A stretch of DNA of 64,000 nucleotides, from NCBI GenBank assembly GCA_963995525.1, contig OZ023206.1:7258919-7322918 (forward strand). Direction: 5' to 3'. This DNA comes from Escarpia spicata. Taxonomy: Eukaryota > Annelida > Polychaeta > Sabellida > Siboglinidae. This document shows positions 9,959 through 18,456 of the stretch, piece after piece. Each line of letters opens with the position of its first letter. Position 1 is the first letter of the stretch. The translations under genes and the position numbers were made by a program. The notes beneath the pieces were generated by a model that searched no databases, had not been told where the DNA came from, and saw only the letters and a list, made by a program, of their open reading frames with translations.

Positions 9959-10510
9959 ATGCCGCCGCCGCCTCCTACTAGGTGGCAATGTCCGAAATGC
10001 GGGGGTTATTTCGCGAACAGTCGACGTTAGAGCGACACGCGAAGAGCTCGAAACGATGCGGCGACGACGCGCTATGCGTAAAACGACGAGAGTGCCCGAA
10101 ATGCGGCGCGACGTACACTACGCGCGCCGCTATGCTACGACACCTGAAGGAGCAATGCGGCCGTCGACAGAGGGCGCCACCGCCTGGTAGTGGTAGTAAT
10201 GAACCGGCAGCCGCCGCTACCGACGACACTCTACAACGCGTCGTGGACGAGCACTGGCGTCGGTAGCGCGCGGTGCCGTGCAGTCCCGGTACAACTATCG
10301 CATGACCGCCTGTACGAGTACGCAGGTGCTCGAACCGCGTCTGAGGGCGATGTTTCGCGAGCAAACGAATGCCTTTAAAATTAACGTGAGCTACGGTTTC
10401 GTATTGCGCCACAATGTGTCGGGTCGTTACCGATATTTTCATTCTTCGTGTAACTGCTGCGGCCGCCTCCTCGAAACACCCGCCCTCGTTACCGATAGCC
10501 GTTCGTTCGC
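9959..10510 (+). pseudogene. Zinc-finger N-terminus of a probable Polinton family-B polymerase, truncated
   Basis: From the ATG at 9959 the reading has a first finger half (CPKCGGYF), then a one-base-missing frameshift near 10018-10021, then the His half and a second finger CPKCGATYTTRAAMLRHLKE. After a further frame change near 10265 comes FKINVSYGFVLRHNVSGRYR with YFHSSCNCCG, a segment that in related Polinton proteins links N-terminal fingers to the DNA polymerase. It stops at the deletion junction near 10508, where the sequence becomes the reverse strand of a capsid gene. All polymerase and exonuclease catalytic motifs are absent. The polymerase link is family knowledge, not visible here. 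Confidence 0.6.
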
Positions 10511-10868
10511 GTACGTATTGGTCGACGGCGTCACGAGCGTGCCGTTCAGCGACACGTCGATTTGACCGAACATCGAATGCAGGTAATTGTTGACAGGGGC
10601 CATGACGGCGCCGGCCCCCAGATCTGTGCCGTCCCCCTGAACCAGTTTGAAGCGGACGTACAGTTGAAGGCTCGCCAGGTCCGTATAGTCGTTGCCCGAG
10701 CCCGGGATGTGGAACTCGATAGGGCCGCCGGCGTCGAGAGCCGTCAGCGGTTGTTAGACGGTCCACTGACAGCTCTCGACGCTCGTCTGCGTCACCACCC
10801 CCGCTGAACAGGTTCAGTTCGGCCTTCACGCCCTCGCACGATGCGCAGCTATTCACGAACGCCATCAT
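10508..10868 (-). pseudogene. F54H12.2-like Polinton capsid protein, N-terminal fragment
   Basis: The start is ATG at 10868, overlapping the upstream gene's stop (TAATG). It begins MMAFVNSCASCEGVKAELNL and, further on, shows GPIEFHIPGSGNDYTDL and NNYLHSMFGQIDVSLNGT. This is the N-terminal part of the F54H12.2-like family, which I take as the element's large (major-capsid-like) protein; major versus minor is uncertain. Breaks: a C5 run at 10798-10802 shifts the frame, an in-frame TAA lies at 10754-10756, and the gene ends abruptly at about 10508 in the truncated polymerase. About 120 codons of a normally ~400+ residue protein remain. Confidence 0.75.
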
Positions 10869-11264
10869 TAGTCGTCGAATATGACGTCCGTTCGACGCCG
10901 TCTCTTCCGTGTACTGACGGTCGGCACCGCTCGGCGCGGTCTTTTTATGGCGGCGCGGCGCTGCGCTTTTTTTTCTCTTCGGCGGCGGCGGCGGCGACGA
11001 ATTCAATAGGCCGTCGAGAAGATCGGCGCCGGCCTCCTTCGCGTGTCGTTTTACTGACTCTTTTAGATTGCCGCCGACGACGACGTCCCGCGCCACGCAC
11101 ACGCCGGTGTTGAGCGCACGTTTTCCCAACGCCACGGCGCCTCTCTTGATAAGCGGCATGGTGCTTCGAAACAGGCTCCCGAAGAGATTGCCCAGACCGT
11201 GTCCTCGTTGCCCCCGACCACCGACGAAGACCGGCAGCTGACCGCAGACCTGTCGAACGTAGTA
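10868..11264 (-). pseudogene. pX-like basic core protein, 3' part (interrupted gene)
   Basis: After the nested insertion the reading resumes YYVRQVCGQLPVFVGGRGQR, then GHGLGNLFGSLFRSTMPLIK and RGAVALGKRALNTGV, the Gly-rich amphipathic signature of a small Polinton protein compared with adenovirus pX/pVI core peptides. A basic, proline-rich tail follows. A T8 run (A8 in the gene) at 10967-10974 shifts the frame; beyond it the alternative frame is strongly basic and ends at a TAA (10868-10870) overlapping the capsid ATG. The 5' end of the gene is at 13454-13478, on the other side of the insertion. Confidence 0.7.
11261..11264. repeat. 4-bp TSD of nested element (left)
   Basis: AGTA here and AGTA at 13454-13457 flank the nested element. 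Counting one copy restores continuity of the pX-like reading (EDY before, YVRQ after), which confirms the boundaries. Confidence 0.85.
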
Positions 11265-13453
11265 CTGCCGTGCAATGGCAAAAGGGTGCAAGTGACATTT
11301 TTACAAAAAAATTGTTAACATCACAATCGCACATTTTGGAGCAAGTGCCATCTTATTATATAATAAATAACACAGTTTAGCTCTTAGATTGGCTAGAAAT
11401 GACAAGGCACAAGGGTGCAAGTGACAATGGAACTGTATTTTACAATGACAAAAGGGAGTAACTGAATGTCCAATAGCGCGACGCGTTATTAGGACAAAAC
11501 ATCCAATCAATGCCCTGCTCTCTTACTCAGTGAAGTGGGAGAAAACGGTACCATGAATTTTGCGAATATATTTCGCGGTTTGATGAATGAGTGATTACAT
11601 GACACTATATATATATATATATGTGTGTGTATATATATGTATATATATATATAATTATATATATATATACATGTATATAATACTCTTAACCAAATATGCA
11701 CAAGGCAAACCAAAGGCAAAGCCAGTCTGCTGAAAGTGTTGACCCCTTTTAATATAGCGTATGCTGTCTTTAGGATTTTATGTATAATATATGTTGTATG
11801 TTAACACAGTGGTGTGTATACACGTGTATTATATTATTTGTATACAATGATATAATTCTAAACGATCATTGCCAATAATTAGTATCACCCATCACCATAA
11901 TAGTTCAGCATCGACATCAAGTTTAACATATTTCTTAAATTACTTTATTACTGTAGCAGTTATCACACGAATACGAGTGAGTAAACCATATTTGCATATT
12001 TCATGACTGAGCCTTAAGGGGTTGTAGAACAACTTTTATTTAACGGCTGTTAAAATGGGATTTTATAAATATCACGAATTATGGCACGTTTATTAATTAA
12101 CACGTAAATTGGAAATAGTTGCTCTCCGAACTTCAGGCATTTCCGAATTAAAAAAAAAAACGCATACTAAATTCTTATAATTCGCATTGTATAAGACAAT
12201 TTGTCACACATCTCTGTCATGCCCACACACCGTCAGTATCAAGTATCTAGTGAAAGGACACACTTTCATGTCAGCCGACACAGGTCGAGAAAGGTATGAG
12301 GTCGAAGAAGAATGTCTACATATCGGATTTTGCAAGCATGACAAGCAAATCTGGAACAGTCAATCTCTTGAGTCATGCAGATTTTCGTTCTTGAGAAAAT
12401 GGTATAAGTTCAGCAAAATCCACGAAGAAGCCGACGTTGGGTCACGTGAGCATGGTACATTGTCCGTTGATGCCAGTGAACAGAGTTCAGTTCTTGAGCG
12501 GAACGCCTATCAACGACACTTCTTTCGACATGATTGATACCGAGTGAAACAATGAAGACTACCTTACCTGTTGTAGCTTTTGCTTTTATACCGGTACTTT
12601 TGTTTAATTGCTGTTTTAAAGCAAGACGATGATAATACGAAACTGAAAGTTTGTAATTTGCATCTCCGAGGGACATCATAATAAATCAACTGACTGATTA
12701 AATTTGGTTTAACAGTAAATCACCTAACTGATTAAAATTGTGTTTTAACGATTGTGTACTGTCATTTTTCAATATAATTTTGCCATCTCCAGTTATAGTT
12801 TCTTCTGACATGATTTAATAGCACTTGCTTCCTTTTGTCATGGAATTGTTTCGATATCGATAACGTAATACAATGACAGAAGGGAGTAAGTGACACTAAG
12901 TCACCAAACACACTGTAACACACGAAGTACTGATGTATAATAGTCATTCTTATAAATACACAATTGCCAGCTCCAGTTGTAGTTCATTCTGACTGACTTA
13001 ACAGCACTTCCTTCTTTTTGTCATAGAATTGTTTTGATATCGTTCGCCTAATAAAATGACAAAAGGGAGTAAGTGACATTAAGTCACCAAAAACTCTGTA
13101 AAACCCGAAGGACTGATATATTATAGTCATTCTTATAAATACGCAAGCCAGCTCCACTTGTAGTTTGTTCTGACAAGATTTAGTAGCACTTGCTTCCTTT
13201 TGTCATATAATTGTTTTGATATCTATTGCCTAGTAACATGACAAAAGGGAGTAAGTGACACTAAGTCACCAAACACTCTTGGAAAACCCGGAGTTCTAGT
13301 CATTGTTATAAATATACATAGTCCAGTAGTTCATGCAACTGTGAATAATTGGTGAACCGTAATATGCAAAAATGCGCAAAAGAAAAACTCGTTTTGTCCA
13401 ATATCTCAAAAGCACCTCGTTGTCACTTGCACCCTTTTGCCATTGCACGGCAG
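11265..13453. mobile_element. Non-autonomous TIR element (2,189 bp) in the Polinton
   Basis: Perfect ~33-bp TIRs: left begins CTGCCGTGCAATGGCAAAAG and the right end is its exact inverse, flanked by the 4-bp TSD AGTA. The interior is AT-rich, with no convincing gene, an (AT)n patch at 11607-11670, and many copies of an AAAGGGAGTAAGTGACA-type motif near both ends, including a 184-bp tandem array at the right. It is younger than its host. Superfamily is not determined; a 4-bp TSD excludes Tc1/mariner, piggyBac and hAT. Confidence 0.9.
12755..13310. repeat. ~184-bp tandem repeat, three copies
   Basis: Copies start near 12755, 12945 and 13130. Each runs GCCA.CTCCA.TTGTAGTT, TAGCACTTGCTTCCTTTTGT, then AAAAGGGAGTAAGTGACA and TAAGTCACCAAA. 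The array lies within the nested element, and each unit repeats a diverged half of its terminal motif (CACTT.C.CCCTTTTG and its inverse). Confidence 0.85.
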
Positions 13454-13478
13454 AGTAGTCCTCGTACGGGTTCGGCAT
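13454..13478 (-). pseudogene. pX-like gene, 5' end (first 8 codons)
   Basis: The ATG at 13478 starts MPNPYEDY and is cut by the nested insertion after the AGTA duplication. It lies three bases from the stop of the penton-like gene, in the compact order penton-like, pX-like, capsid-like. Confidence 0.7.
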
Positions 13479-13480
13479 CG

Positions 13481-14347
13481 TTAACACAATTTCGATTTAC
13501 AGCGTCTGATGTGAAGCGTCGTTACTAGCTTCCCCTGCTCGAATGGTATCGGTTGACCGAGATCGTCTCTTCTATCGACCTCGATCGTATCGAATTGATG
13601 CCTCAGCAGTTTCACGTATTGGACGTGGTCGAACGTTTCCGAAATAATGCTGCCGTTCGTACCGAAGACGGCGATGTTTCGAAGGAGCGGCGCGTACACG
13701 TCACCGACGACGCGCGATTCCACGAGATCCGTGTACACGTACAAGGTGTCGACGCCCGCCTTCATATTGCGATCTTCGTACGCGTACGTGTACGCGACGG
13801 GCATGGTGTCGATAACGACGACTTCCGGCGCGGCGCCCATCATCGGGGGACTCACGATAACGTTGTTATGGAAACCTAGTAAGGCCCTCAGACGGTTCGT
13901 ATGAGGTAGGGTAAAGGCGACACCCGGCGACATACGCAGCGTCATTCGGTTAGAGACGTCGCTGAACTCTAGACGCGCCTTGACCTTATCAGTGCTCAAT
14001 TTCATTAGCTGCGCGTTGATCTGGTGCATCAGCGCGTAAGCGCTGTTGTAGAAACCGTGAGTAATCGTGCCCTGTCGGTATAGCATGACGCTTTTGCCGA
14101 CGTCGTCTACGGTCGTGTAAGTACCCGGTTCGCCCGTCGCGCAAGACAGGAAGAAGTAGGCGTCCTCCTCTCTCACGTTGTACCACGTGTGCGGATACTG
14201 TAGCGTCACCTGTTCGCATTCTCACTCCCCCGACAGGTCGAAACGTCGCGGCAGCGTCGTGATGTAGTGCGTAAACGTATTTTCGGGGTGCCGCTTCATA
14301 GACGCGTTGCTCGGTAGCGTCAGGTAAAAGTCAGACGATACCGCCAT
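13481..14347 (-). pseudogene. Penton-like (minor capsid) Polinton protein
   Basis: The ATG at 14347 opens MAVSSDFYLTLPSNASMKRH, and the body has VTLQYPHTWYNVREEDAYFF, NRLRALLGFHNN, VYTDLVESRVVGDVYAPLLR and a C-terminal QGKLVTTLHIRR. This YTDL(I/V)E...VGD..PLLR pattern marks the abundant Polinton single-jelly-roll candidate usually called minor capsid or penton. Length is 288 codons, near full for the family. One defect is visible: an in-frame TGA at 14222-14224, at a position where relatives usually have Trp. Everything else is open, so the loss is recent or the stop is a base-call error. Confidence 0.8.
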
Positions 14348-14672
14348 CGCATCGTCGTCGTCGACTCATAGACGGACTCGGGAGCAGGTAACCGAGACAG
14401 CTGCTCAACAGCACCGTCCACAGGTTGGAGTCGCCTTGACCTCTCGTCAGATTGTATATACTAACGGCGATGACGAAGTACAGGACGACGACCTGACAGA
14501 GGAATACGATTTCGGCCTTAGGGCATTCGTTGCCGCAGATCTGCCATGGAACGGGTTCGTGGACGGTGGTGGCGGTGTCGACGGATTCCTCCGCCTGCTC
14601 GGTGGTGGTGTCGGTCGTTCGATGCTCGCTTGAAGCGGTATCGTCGCCATGCCTCGTCGCCCCGTCGATCAT
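14331..14672 (-). CDS. Small two-TM Polinton protein
   Basis: 113 codons from ATG 14672. The first ~55 residues are Thr/Glu-rich and polar. Then come CGNECPKAEIVFLCQVVVLY with FVIAVSIYNL (TM1), a short polar loop, and LWTVLLSSCLGYLLPSPSM (TM2). The E(I/F)VF..Q...Y...I...(I/N)L...LW..LLSS.LGYL.P.P pattern is a recurrent Polinton/adintovirus-associated small protein of unknown role, possibly membrane-active in virion assembly or exit. Its 3' end overlaps the start of the penton-like gene by 17 bp. The frame is intact. Confidence 0.7.
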   Translation of the reverse strand: MIDGATRHGDDTASSEHRTTDTTTEQAEESVDTATTVHEPVPWQICGNECPKAEIVFLCQVVVLYFVIAVSIYNLTRGQGDSNLWTVLLSSCLGYLLPSPSMSRRRRCDGGIV

Positions 14673-14820
14673 CGTCGCGCCACTGCGGTCTGCCGATACA
14701 GCAGGGGCCCTTATACAAAAACGAAAATCCGCTGCATAATCCCGCCTCGTGCAGTCGCCAGCACCCCTCGTGGCGAGTCCAACGAGTCATGACTATCCGG
14801 AGCCGCCGCGCTACTAGCCT

Positions 14821-15955
14821 TTATAGGTCCACGAGCGACTCGGCGTCGATCCAGCTGTTGAGGGAGGTCGGATAACCGCTCTTTTTTTACGAGCGCCTCC
14901 GAACCGCCGCCGCGACGACGAAGACGCTGTAGAACCGCCTCCACGCGATACAGTTTGTCCTTCGGAACGACTACGCGTTGTAGTTCCGGTTCGTAGAAGG
15001 TGACCTCTACCGGCGTCCCGGCGTCGTCCTTCAGGCGATAAACGGGCGGCTCGGTCGGGTGCGCCTCTACGACGGTGAAGAGCTCCTCGCTCCAGTTAGC
15101 TATGTATCCTTTTTTGAATTGACCCCTCGTCTTACTGATACGTACGCGATCTCCCTCGCGCAGTTTCGGTTTTCGCCGCCGGCCGCAGCCGACGTTGCCG
15201 TACAGTCGTTGCCATACGGTCTCCTGATTCGTCGCGTCGACGCTCGCCGGCGTCCTACCGATGCTTCGGTGGTAGGCGTTGTTGTACGATTGCACGAAAT
15301 CCGGTAACGTCTCTACGTAGCGCAGCGTCTCGTGTTTCGTAAAATAACGCCACATGCGCGTCTTCAAAGTCCGATTGAACCGTTCCACGACGCTCGCTTT
15401 AGTCTCCTCGTTATGCGTCACGAAATGATGAACGCCGCGACTCTTTAGGAACGTTTGCAGGGTTCGGTTCAGAAACTCGGTCCCCTTATCGGTCTGCAGC
15501 GCGTTCGGCGGCGGCTGCGCGCCGCTCAGCAGACGCTCGAAGGCCGCGACGAGCGACGGGCCGGACTTACTCTTCAACGGAACGCACCACGCCCGCTTCG
15601 AAAAGACGTCGATGACCGTCAATAGGAATGTTATACCGTCGTTGTGTTTTTTCAGCCTAGCCAAGTCGACCAGATCGGCTTGCCACTGCTGGTTTCGACC
15701 GCCCACGATGACGCGACGTCGTTTGAAATGTCGTTTAACCGGTTTGTGTATGGTATAGGCGTCATACGCCGCTAGCCACCTCTCGACGGCCGGTCGTCGG
15801 ACCTTCGACGCCTGGTGCAACGCGTCGACGCTGCCGTAACTTCCCGCCCGTTTCGGATCGAAGTAGACATTCAGTTCGTCGTCGTCATCGTTGTCGTTTC
15901 GTTGGTGGTGTCGAAGCTTTCGTTTTGGACGACGACGACTCCACCCGGACACCAT
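14821..15955 (-). pseudogene. rve-type (DDE) integrase
   Basis: Start taken at ATG 15955 (MVSGWSRRRPKRK); an upstream in-frame ATG at 15997 is possible. After a basic N-terminus come the catalytic core motifs: QWQADLVDLA (first Asp), ALQTDKGTEFLN (second Asp) and, 34 residues later, VVERFNRTLK (Glu). Next is a tudor/SH3-like block REGDRVRISKTRGQFKKGY, then a chromodomain-like start YRVEAVLQRLRRRG. The reading shifts at a T7 run (14882-14888, A7 in the gene); the alternative frame beyond holds a WID..SLVDL-type chromodomain end and a TAA at 14821. Role: 3' processing and strand transfer of element ends, giving 6-bp TSDs. Core residues are present; the C-terminal shift makes it defective as assembled. 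Confidence 0.88.
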
Positions 15956-16065
15956 GGCAACGACGACGACGACCAATGAACGACGATTATTATACACGTA
16001 TAGAGAGCGATAACCGCGATGATGAGGCTGACGACGATGGCCGTTGTCGTTCGTTGTGACGGCAT
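15871..16065 (-). CDS. Possible small single-TM protein
   Basis: ATG 16065 follows the preceding gene's TGA by two bases (TGACGATG). The 64-residue product has one strong hydrophobic segment (TAIVVSLIIAVIALYTCIII) and a Thr-rich tail. It overlaps the integrase 5' end by about 85 bp in another frame. No family recognised; it may be a chance reading. Confidence 0.35.
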   Translation of the reverse strand: MPSQRTTTAIVVSLIIAVIALYTCIIIVVHWSSSSLPWCPGGVVVVQNESFDTTNETTTMTTTN

Positions 16066-16067
16066 CG

Positions 16068-16778
16068 TCACAACTCGTCCCACGCCGCGACGTCCAACGG
16101 CGACGATTGCCTCCTCGTCTTTTTAGCGTCGCGCCGCACCCGTCGTCTCCGCTCCGGCGTCGCTGCTGAACTGACCGCCTCTTCTAGTAGCTACCGCTTC
16201 CGCTCCATGTACGCCCGATAGCGCGGGTTGCCTACGAATTCCATAGTGATCTTCATACCCTTCATGCGCAACCCGAACTCTCGCCTACGGGCGGTGTCGT
16301 CTTCGTTCTCGTTCGCATGAGATCGTTCACTAGATCGACCATGTTACTCCCCGCGACCGTTTCACCGGTGTACACGAATTCGCCGCGGTCGTTCCATCGA
16401 CACAACGGATCGGCTTTCATTTTCGCGATAAGCAGACCTGTCTTCCCTTTCAGCGTTTTCGGCATGCTGGCTATGATTTCGCGCTCTACGGCCTCCGACG
16501 ATGGTGGCGCCGCCGCCGGCGTTGACCACCGACACGCGTACCGGTTGGGCCGCTCGAACCGCCTCTATCGTGTTGTAGCGACTCAGCAGTTGATTGTACG
16601 ACGCCATCTTATCGCGTTCGGATAAATCCGACCGCTCTAGAATGTCCTTCATGTCGCTGTCCATGCTACTCAGCACACGTGATCGGGGCGTGCTCGGCGG
16701 CTGCTGATCGATACGTGGCAGGAGGCTTTCCACCAATCGCGGGTCGACCAACGCCATCTTCTTCGCGTACTGCATCAA
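16068..16778 (-). pseudogene. Polinton conserved protein of unknown function (YxKKMxLVDP type)
   Basis: Starts MMQYAKKMALVDPRLVESL, then MDSDMKDILERSDLSERDKM with SYNQLLSRY, a helical segment. In a second frame it continues KADPLCRWNDRGEFVYTGET and SNMVDLVNDLMR, and in a third frame EFVGNPRYRAYMERKR, an in-frame TAG (16191-16193) and a basic C-terminus ending AAWDEL-TGA. This order matches a conserved but uncharacterised Polinton protein with an LVDP-start, a WN..GE.V..G block and a short basic tail. At least two frameshifts and one stop are present. Its ATG follows the upstream gene's stop directly. Confidence 0.6.
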
Positions 16779-17118
16779 TCACCCGATGACCTGTCTGAGC
16801 AGTGGGAGGAGAACGGTGCTCGTTAATGGCGCTAGCAGTGCCGTCAGAAAACCACCCGCCCCCGTTTGCAAGATGGCTCGCTTCTGCTTAACCGGAATTT
16901 GTTTGTCGGGCAGTCACGTTCCCTTTCAGAATGTTGTACGCGCAATCGCACAGGCTACAAATTAGACCGGCCTCCGAGTGGCCGATCACGGCTTTTCGCA
17001 GATCGATGTTCCGCCTATGCCTCTCCAACAGCTGAAGGGCGAAAATATGTCTCTTCACGCGGTTCGTCGGGCCCGCCACCTTCGGTCGTCTCTTCGCTAC
17101 CACCGCGCGTCCCGTCAT
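16779..17118 (-). pseudogene. Small Polinton protein (CDCAYNILKGNV type)
   Basis: ATG 17118 begins with a basic segment (AKRRPKVAGPTNRVKRHIFA), then helices and LICSLCDCAYNILKGNV. In the next frame follow a lysine/glutamine-rich link and GAGGFLTALLAPLTSTVLLP, ending at a TGA at 16779. The C..C..N.L.GN(V)...GGFL..LLAPL pattern is a recurrent small protein next to Polinton ATPases; the hydrophobic C-terminus could be membrane-active. The frame break near the GNV motif is a one-base gain or two-base loss. Function unknown. Confidence 0.55.
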
Positions 17119-17156
17119 AGCGACTAATAAGCGTACGCGGCGACTTCCCTCTCTTC

Positions 17157-17787
17157 TTATAGCCTGCCGCCGCCGCCCTTCCATACGTTGACGTACTGAA
17201 GGCGATCGTCCGGAAATATGCACGAACGCAGGCGCATGTCCTCTTCCGTTTCCTGTTTCAGATCCACGAAGAGATAGCCGTACGCCGCCGACGTCGCGTC
17301 TTTGAAAGCCTCTATCATGTAGTTGACCTTTCCCGGGTACATCTGTTTCGCTAGGTGACTTACTTGACCGGCGTCTCGGGGGCTCTTGAATAGCACTATG
17401 TATTGGGCGTTCAAGCTGATTGTACGGTTTTCTTTCCCTTTCGGAAACATGTTCTGTCGTAGTTGTACGACGTACTTGAATGATGTTTTTTTTAGTAAAT
17501 AGCACCGTCACCCTGCTACCAGTCTCCTCCATGAGGTCGTCGAGTACCAGAAGCGTCCTCGTTTTACCGTCTAAACGTGTCGCATCCGGCAGGCCGTCTA
17601 CGAACTCTATTTTCGAAGACATAGACGCGTAGGCGGTCTGCCACTGCCCGTAGCACCACAGGATTTTCTCGGGCGGCGGATCGATCATAGCCTGTCGTAT
17701 CAGACGGTCGACGAACGTCGTCTTACCGCACCCCGTAGGACCGGCTACTATACACGTAAAAGGATGCTTGAACAGCGGTCCGCCCAT
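17157..17787 (-). pseudogene. FtsK/HerA-type genome-packaging ATPase
   Basis: ATG 17787 (MGGPLFKHPFTCIVAGPTGC) leads into the Walker A GPTGCGKTTF at residues ~16-25, then a Walker B-like TLLVLDDLMEE. The reading then crosses a T8 run (17486-17493, A8 in the gene) and continues in the +1 frame with RTISLNAQYIVLFKSPRDAG and AAYGYLFVDLKQETEEDMRL to a stop at 17157. About 210 residues in total, typical for the Polinton A32-like packaging ATPase. Known role: pumping element DNA into capsids. Except for the homopolymer shift all motifs survive. The gene lies 29 bp downstream of the NADAR gene. Confidence 0.88.
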
Positions 17788-17816
17788 TTTCCACGACTGA
17801 TACCGGCGAACGCTTT

Positions 17817-18275
17817 TTACGCGTCTTTATAAGCGTCGCGCACCTCCATCAACAGTTTACCGAGCGTGTTCTGCCCCGCAACGCCCCCGATCCTGGTACC
17901 CCAGAAACCCTCCCTACTCGGTACCCATTCCACCAATTCGGCGTCTCCGGTGGCCAAGAGGGCGGCCTTCAACTTGGCCGACCCGCCAAACTTGCTGATC
18001 AACAACCCCTTCATACATGCGACCCTAACGGCGTTCCATTCGGTTCCCGTTGTCCTTTTTCGAATTTCGTAACTGCGTCGTTTCGCTACATAAGTCGATC
18101 GCGTTCTTTTGATACGCTCGGCGCATTCGATGTCTTCGTTGAACATTGCTTTCCTATATTGATAGGCGTGCTCGACGAACCGGAAGCCCCGACCGTACAC
18201 CGTCAATCGACACGCAAACATATTCGACAAGAACGAGCGCGATCCGCCAAACTTAGGCGCCGACGACGACGGCAT
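17817..18275 (-). CDS. NADAR/YbiA-like N-glycosidase
   Basis: Intact 152-residue protein. Family motifs in order: FLSNMF (15-20), GFRFVEHAYQYRKAMF (30-45; catalytic-type EH.YQ..KA), a TEWNAVRVACMKGLLISKF block in mid-protein, LATGDAELVEWV, FWGTRIGG, and GQNTLGKLLMEVRDAY at the C-terminus. This is the whole NADAR (DUF1768) fold, whose members hydrolyse N-glycosidic bonds in riboflavin-pathway intermediates or remove ADP-ribose from guanine bases in DNA. It is the outermost right-arm gene, next to the ATPase and pointing inward from the TIR. Its codon use matches its neighbours, and unlike most of them it has no break. A counter-defence or nucleotide-salvage role is inference. Confidence 0.88.
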   Translation of the reverse strand: MPSSSAPKFGGSRSFLSNMFACRLTVYGRGFRFVEHAYQYRKAMFNEDIECAERIKRTRSTYVAKRRSYEIRKRTTGTEWNAVRVACMKGLLISKFGGSAKLKAALLATGDAELVEWVPSREGFWGTRIGGVAGQNTLGKLLMEVRDAYKDA

Positions 18276-18360
18276 ACCGACTACCGATAACCCGCTACCG
18301 TCACCGCTTATATAGAGCCGCCGCCGCCGCAGCCGCTAGATGGAGGCTACGCATCTAAAA

Positions 18361-18452
18361 AGGGGGGGGGGGCCGACGTACGGATTCGGACCCGAAATCT
18401 TTCGATCCCTAGTCGAACACTCTCCCAGGAGAGCTAATCCGTCGCCGACGCT
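18361..18452 (-). tRNA. tRNA-like fold (anticodon loop CTAGGGA) at the inner edge of the right TIR
   Basis: On the minus strand, TTAGCTCTCCTGGGAGAG resembles a D-arm/A-box. TTCGA-CTAGGGA-TCGAA gives a perfect 5-bp anticodon stem with loop CTAGGGA (AGG, proline-type). GGTCCGAATCC resembles a B-box with one change from GGTTCGAATCC. ACGGAT/ATCCGT can pair as an acceptor. The T-stem is defective, so this is probably a tRNA relic or tRNA-like structure rather than a working tRNA. It lies between the NADAR gene and the right TIR, after an 11-G run. Confidence 0.35.
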
Positions 18453-18456
18453 TATG

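Noticed and set aside
9978..11291. 437-codon minus-strand reading as one gene
   Set aside because: It runs through the nested insertion border, the pX-like gene, the start of the capsid-like gene, the deletion junction and the antisense of the polymerase fragment. It is a chimera kept open by GC-rich sequence.
17480..17500. Programmed -1 ribosomal frameshift at A-AAA-AAC in the ATPase
   Set aside because: The continuing conserved frame is +1, not -1, and similar shifts occur at other homopolymers, so an indel or sequence error is simpler.
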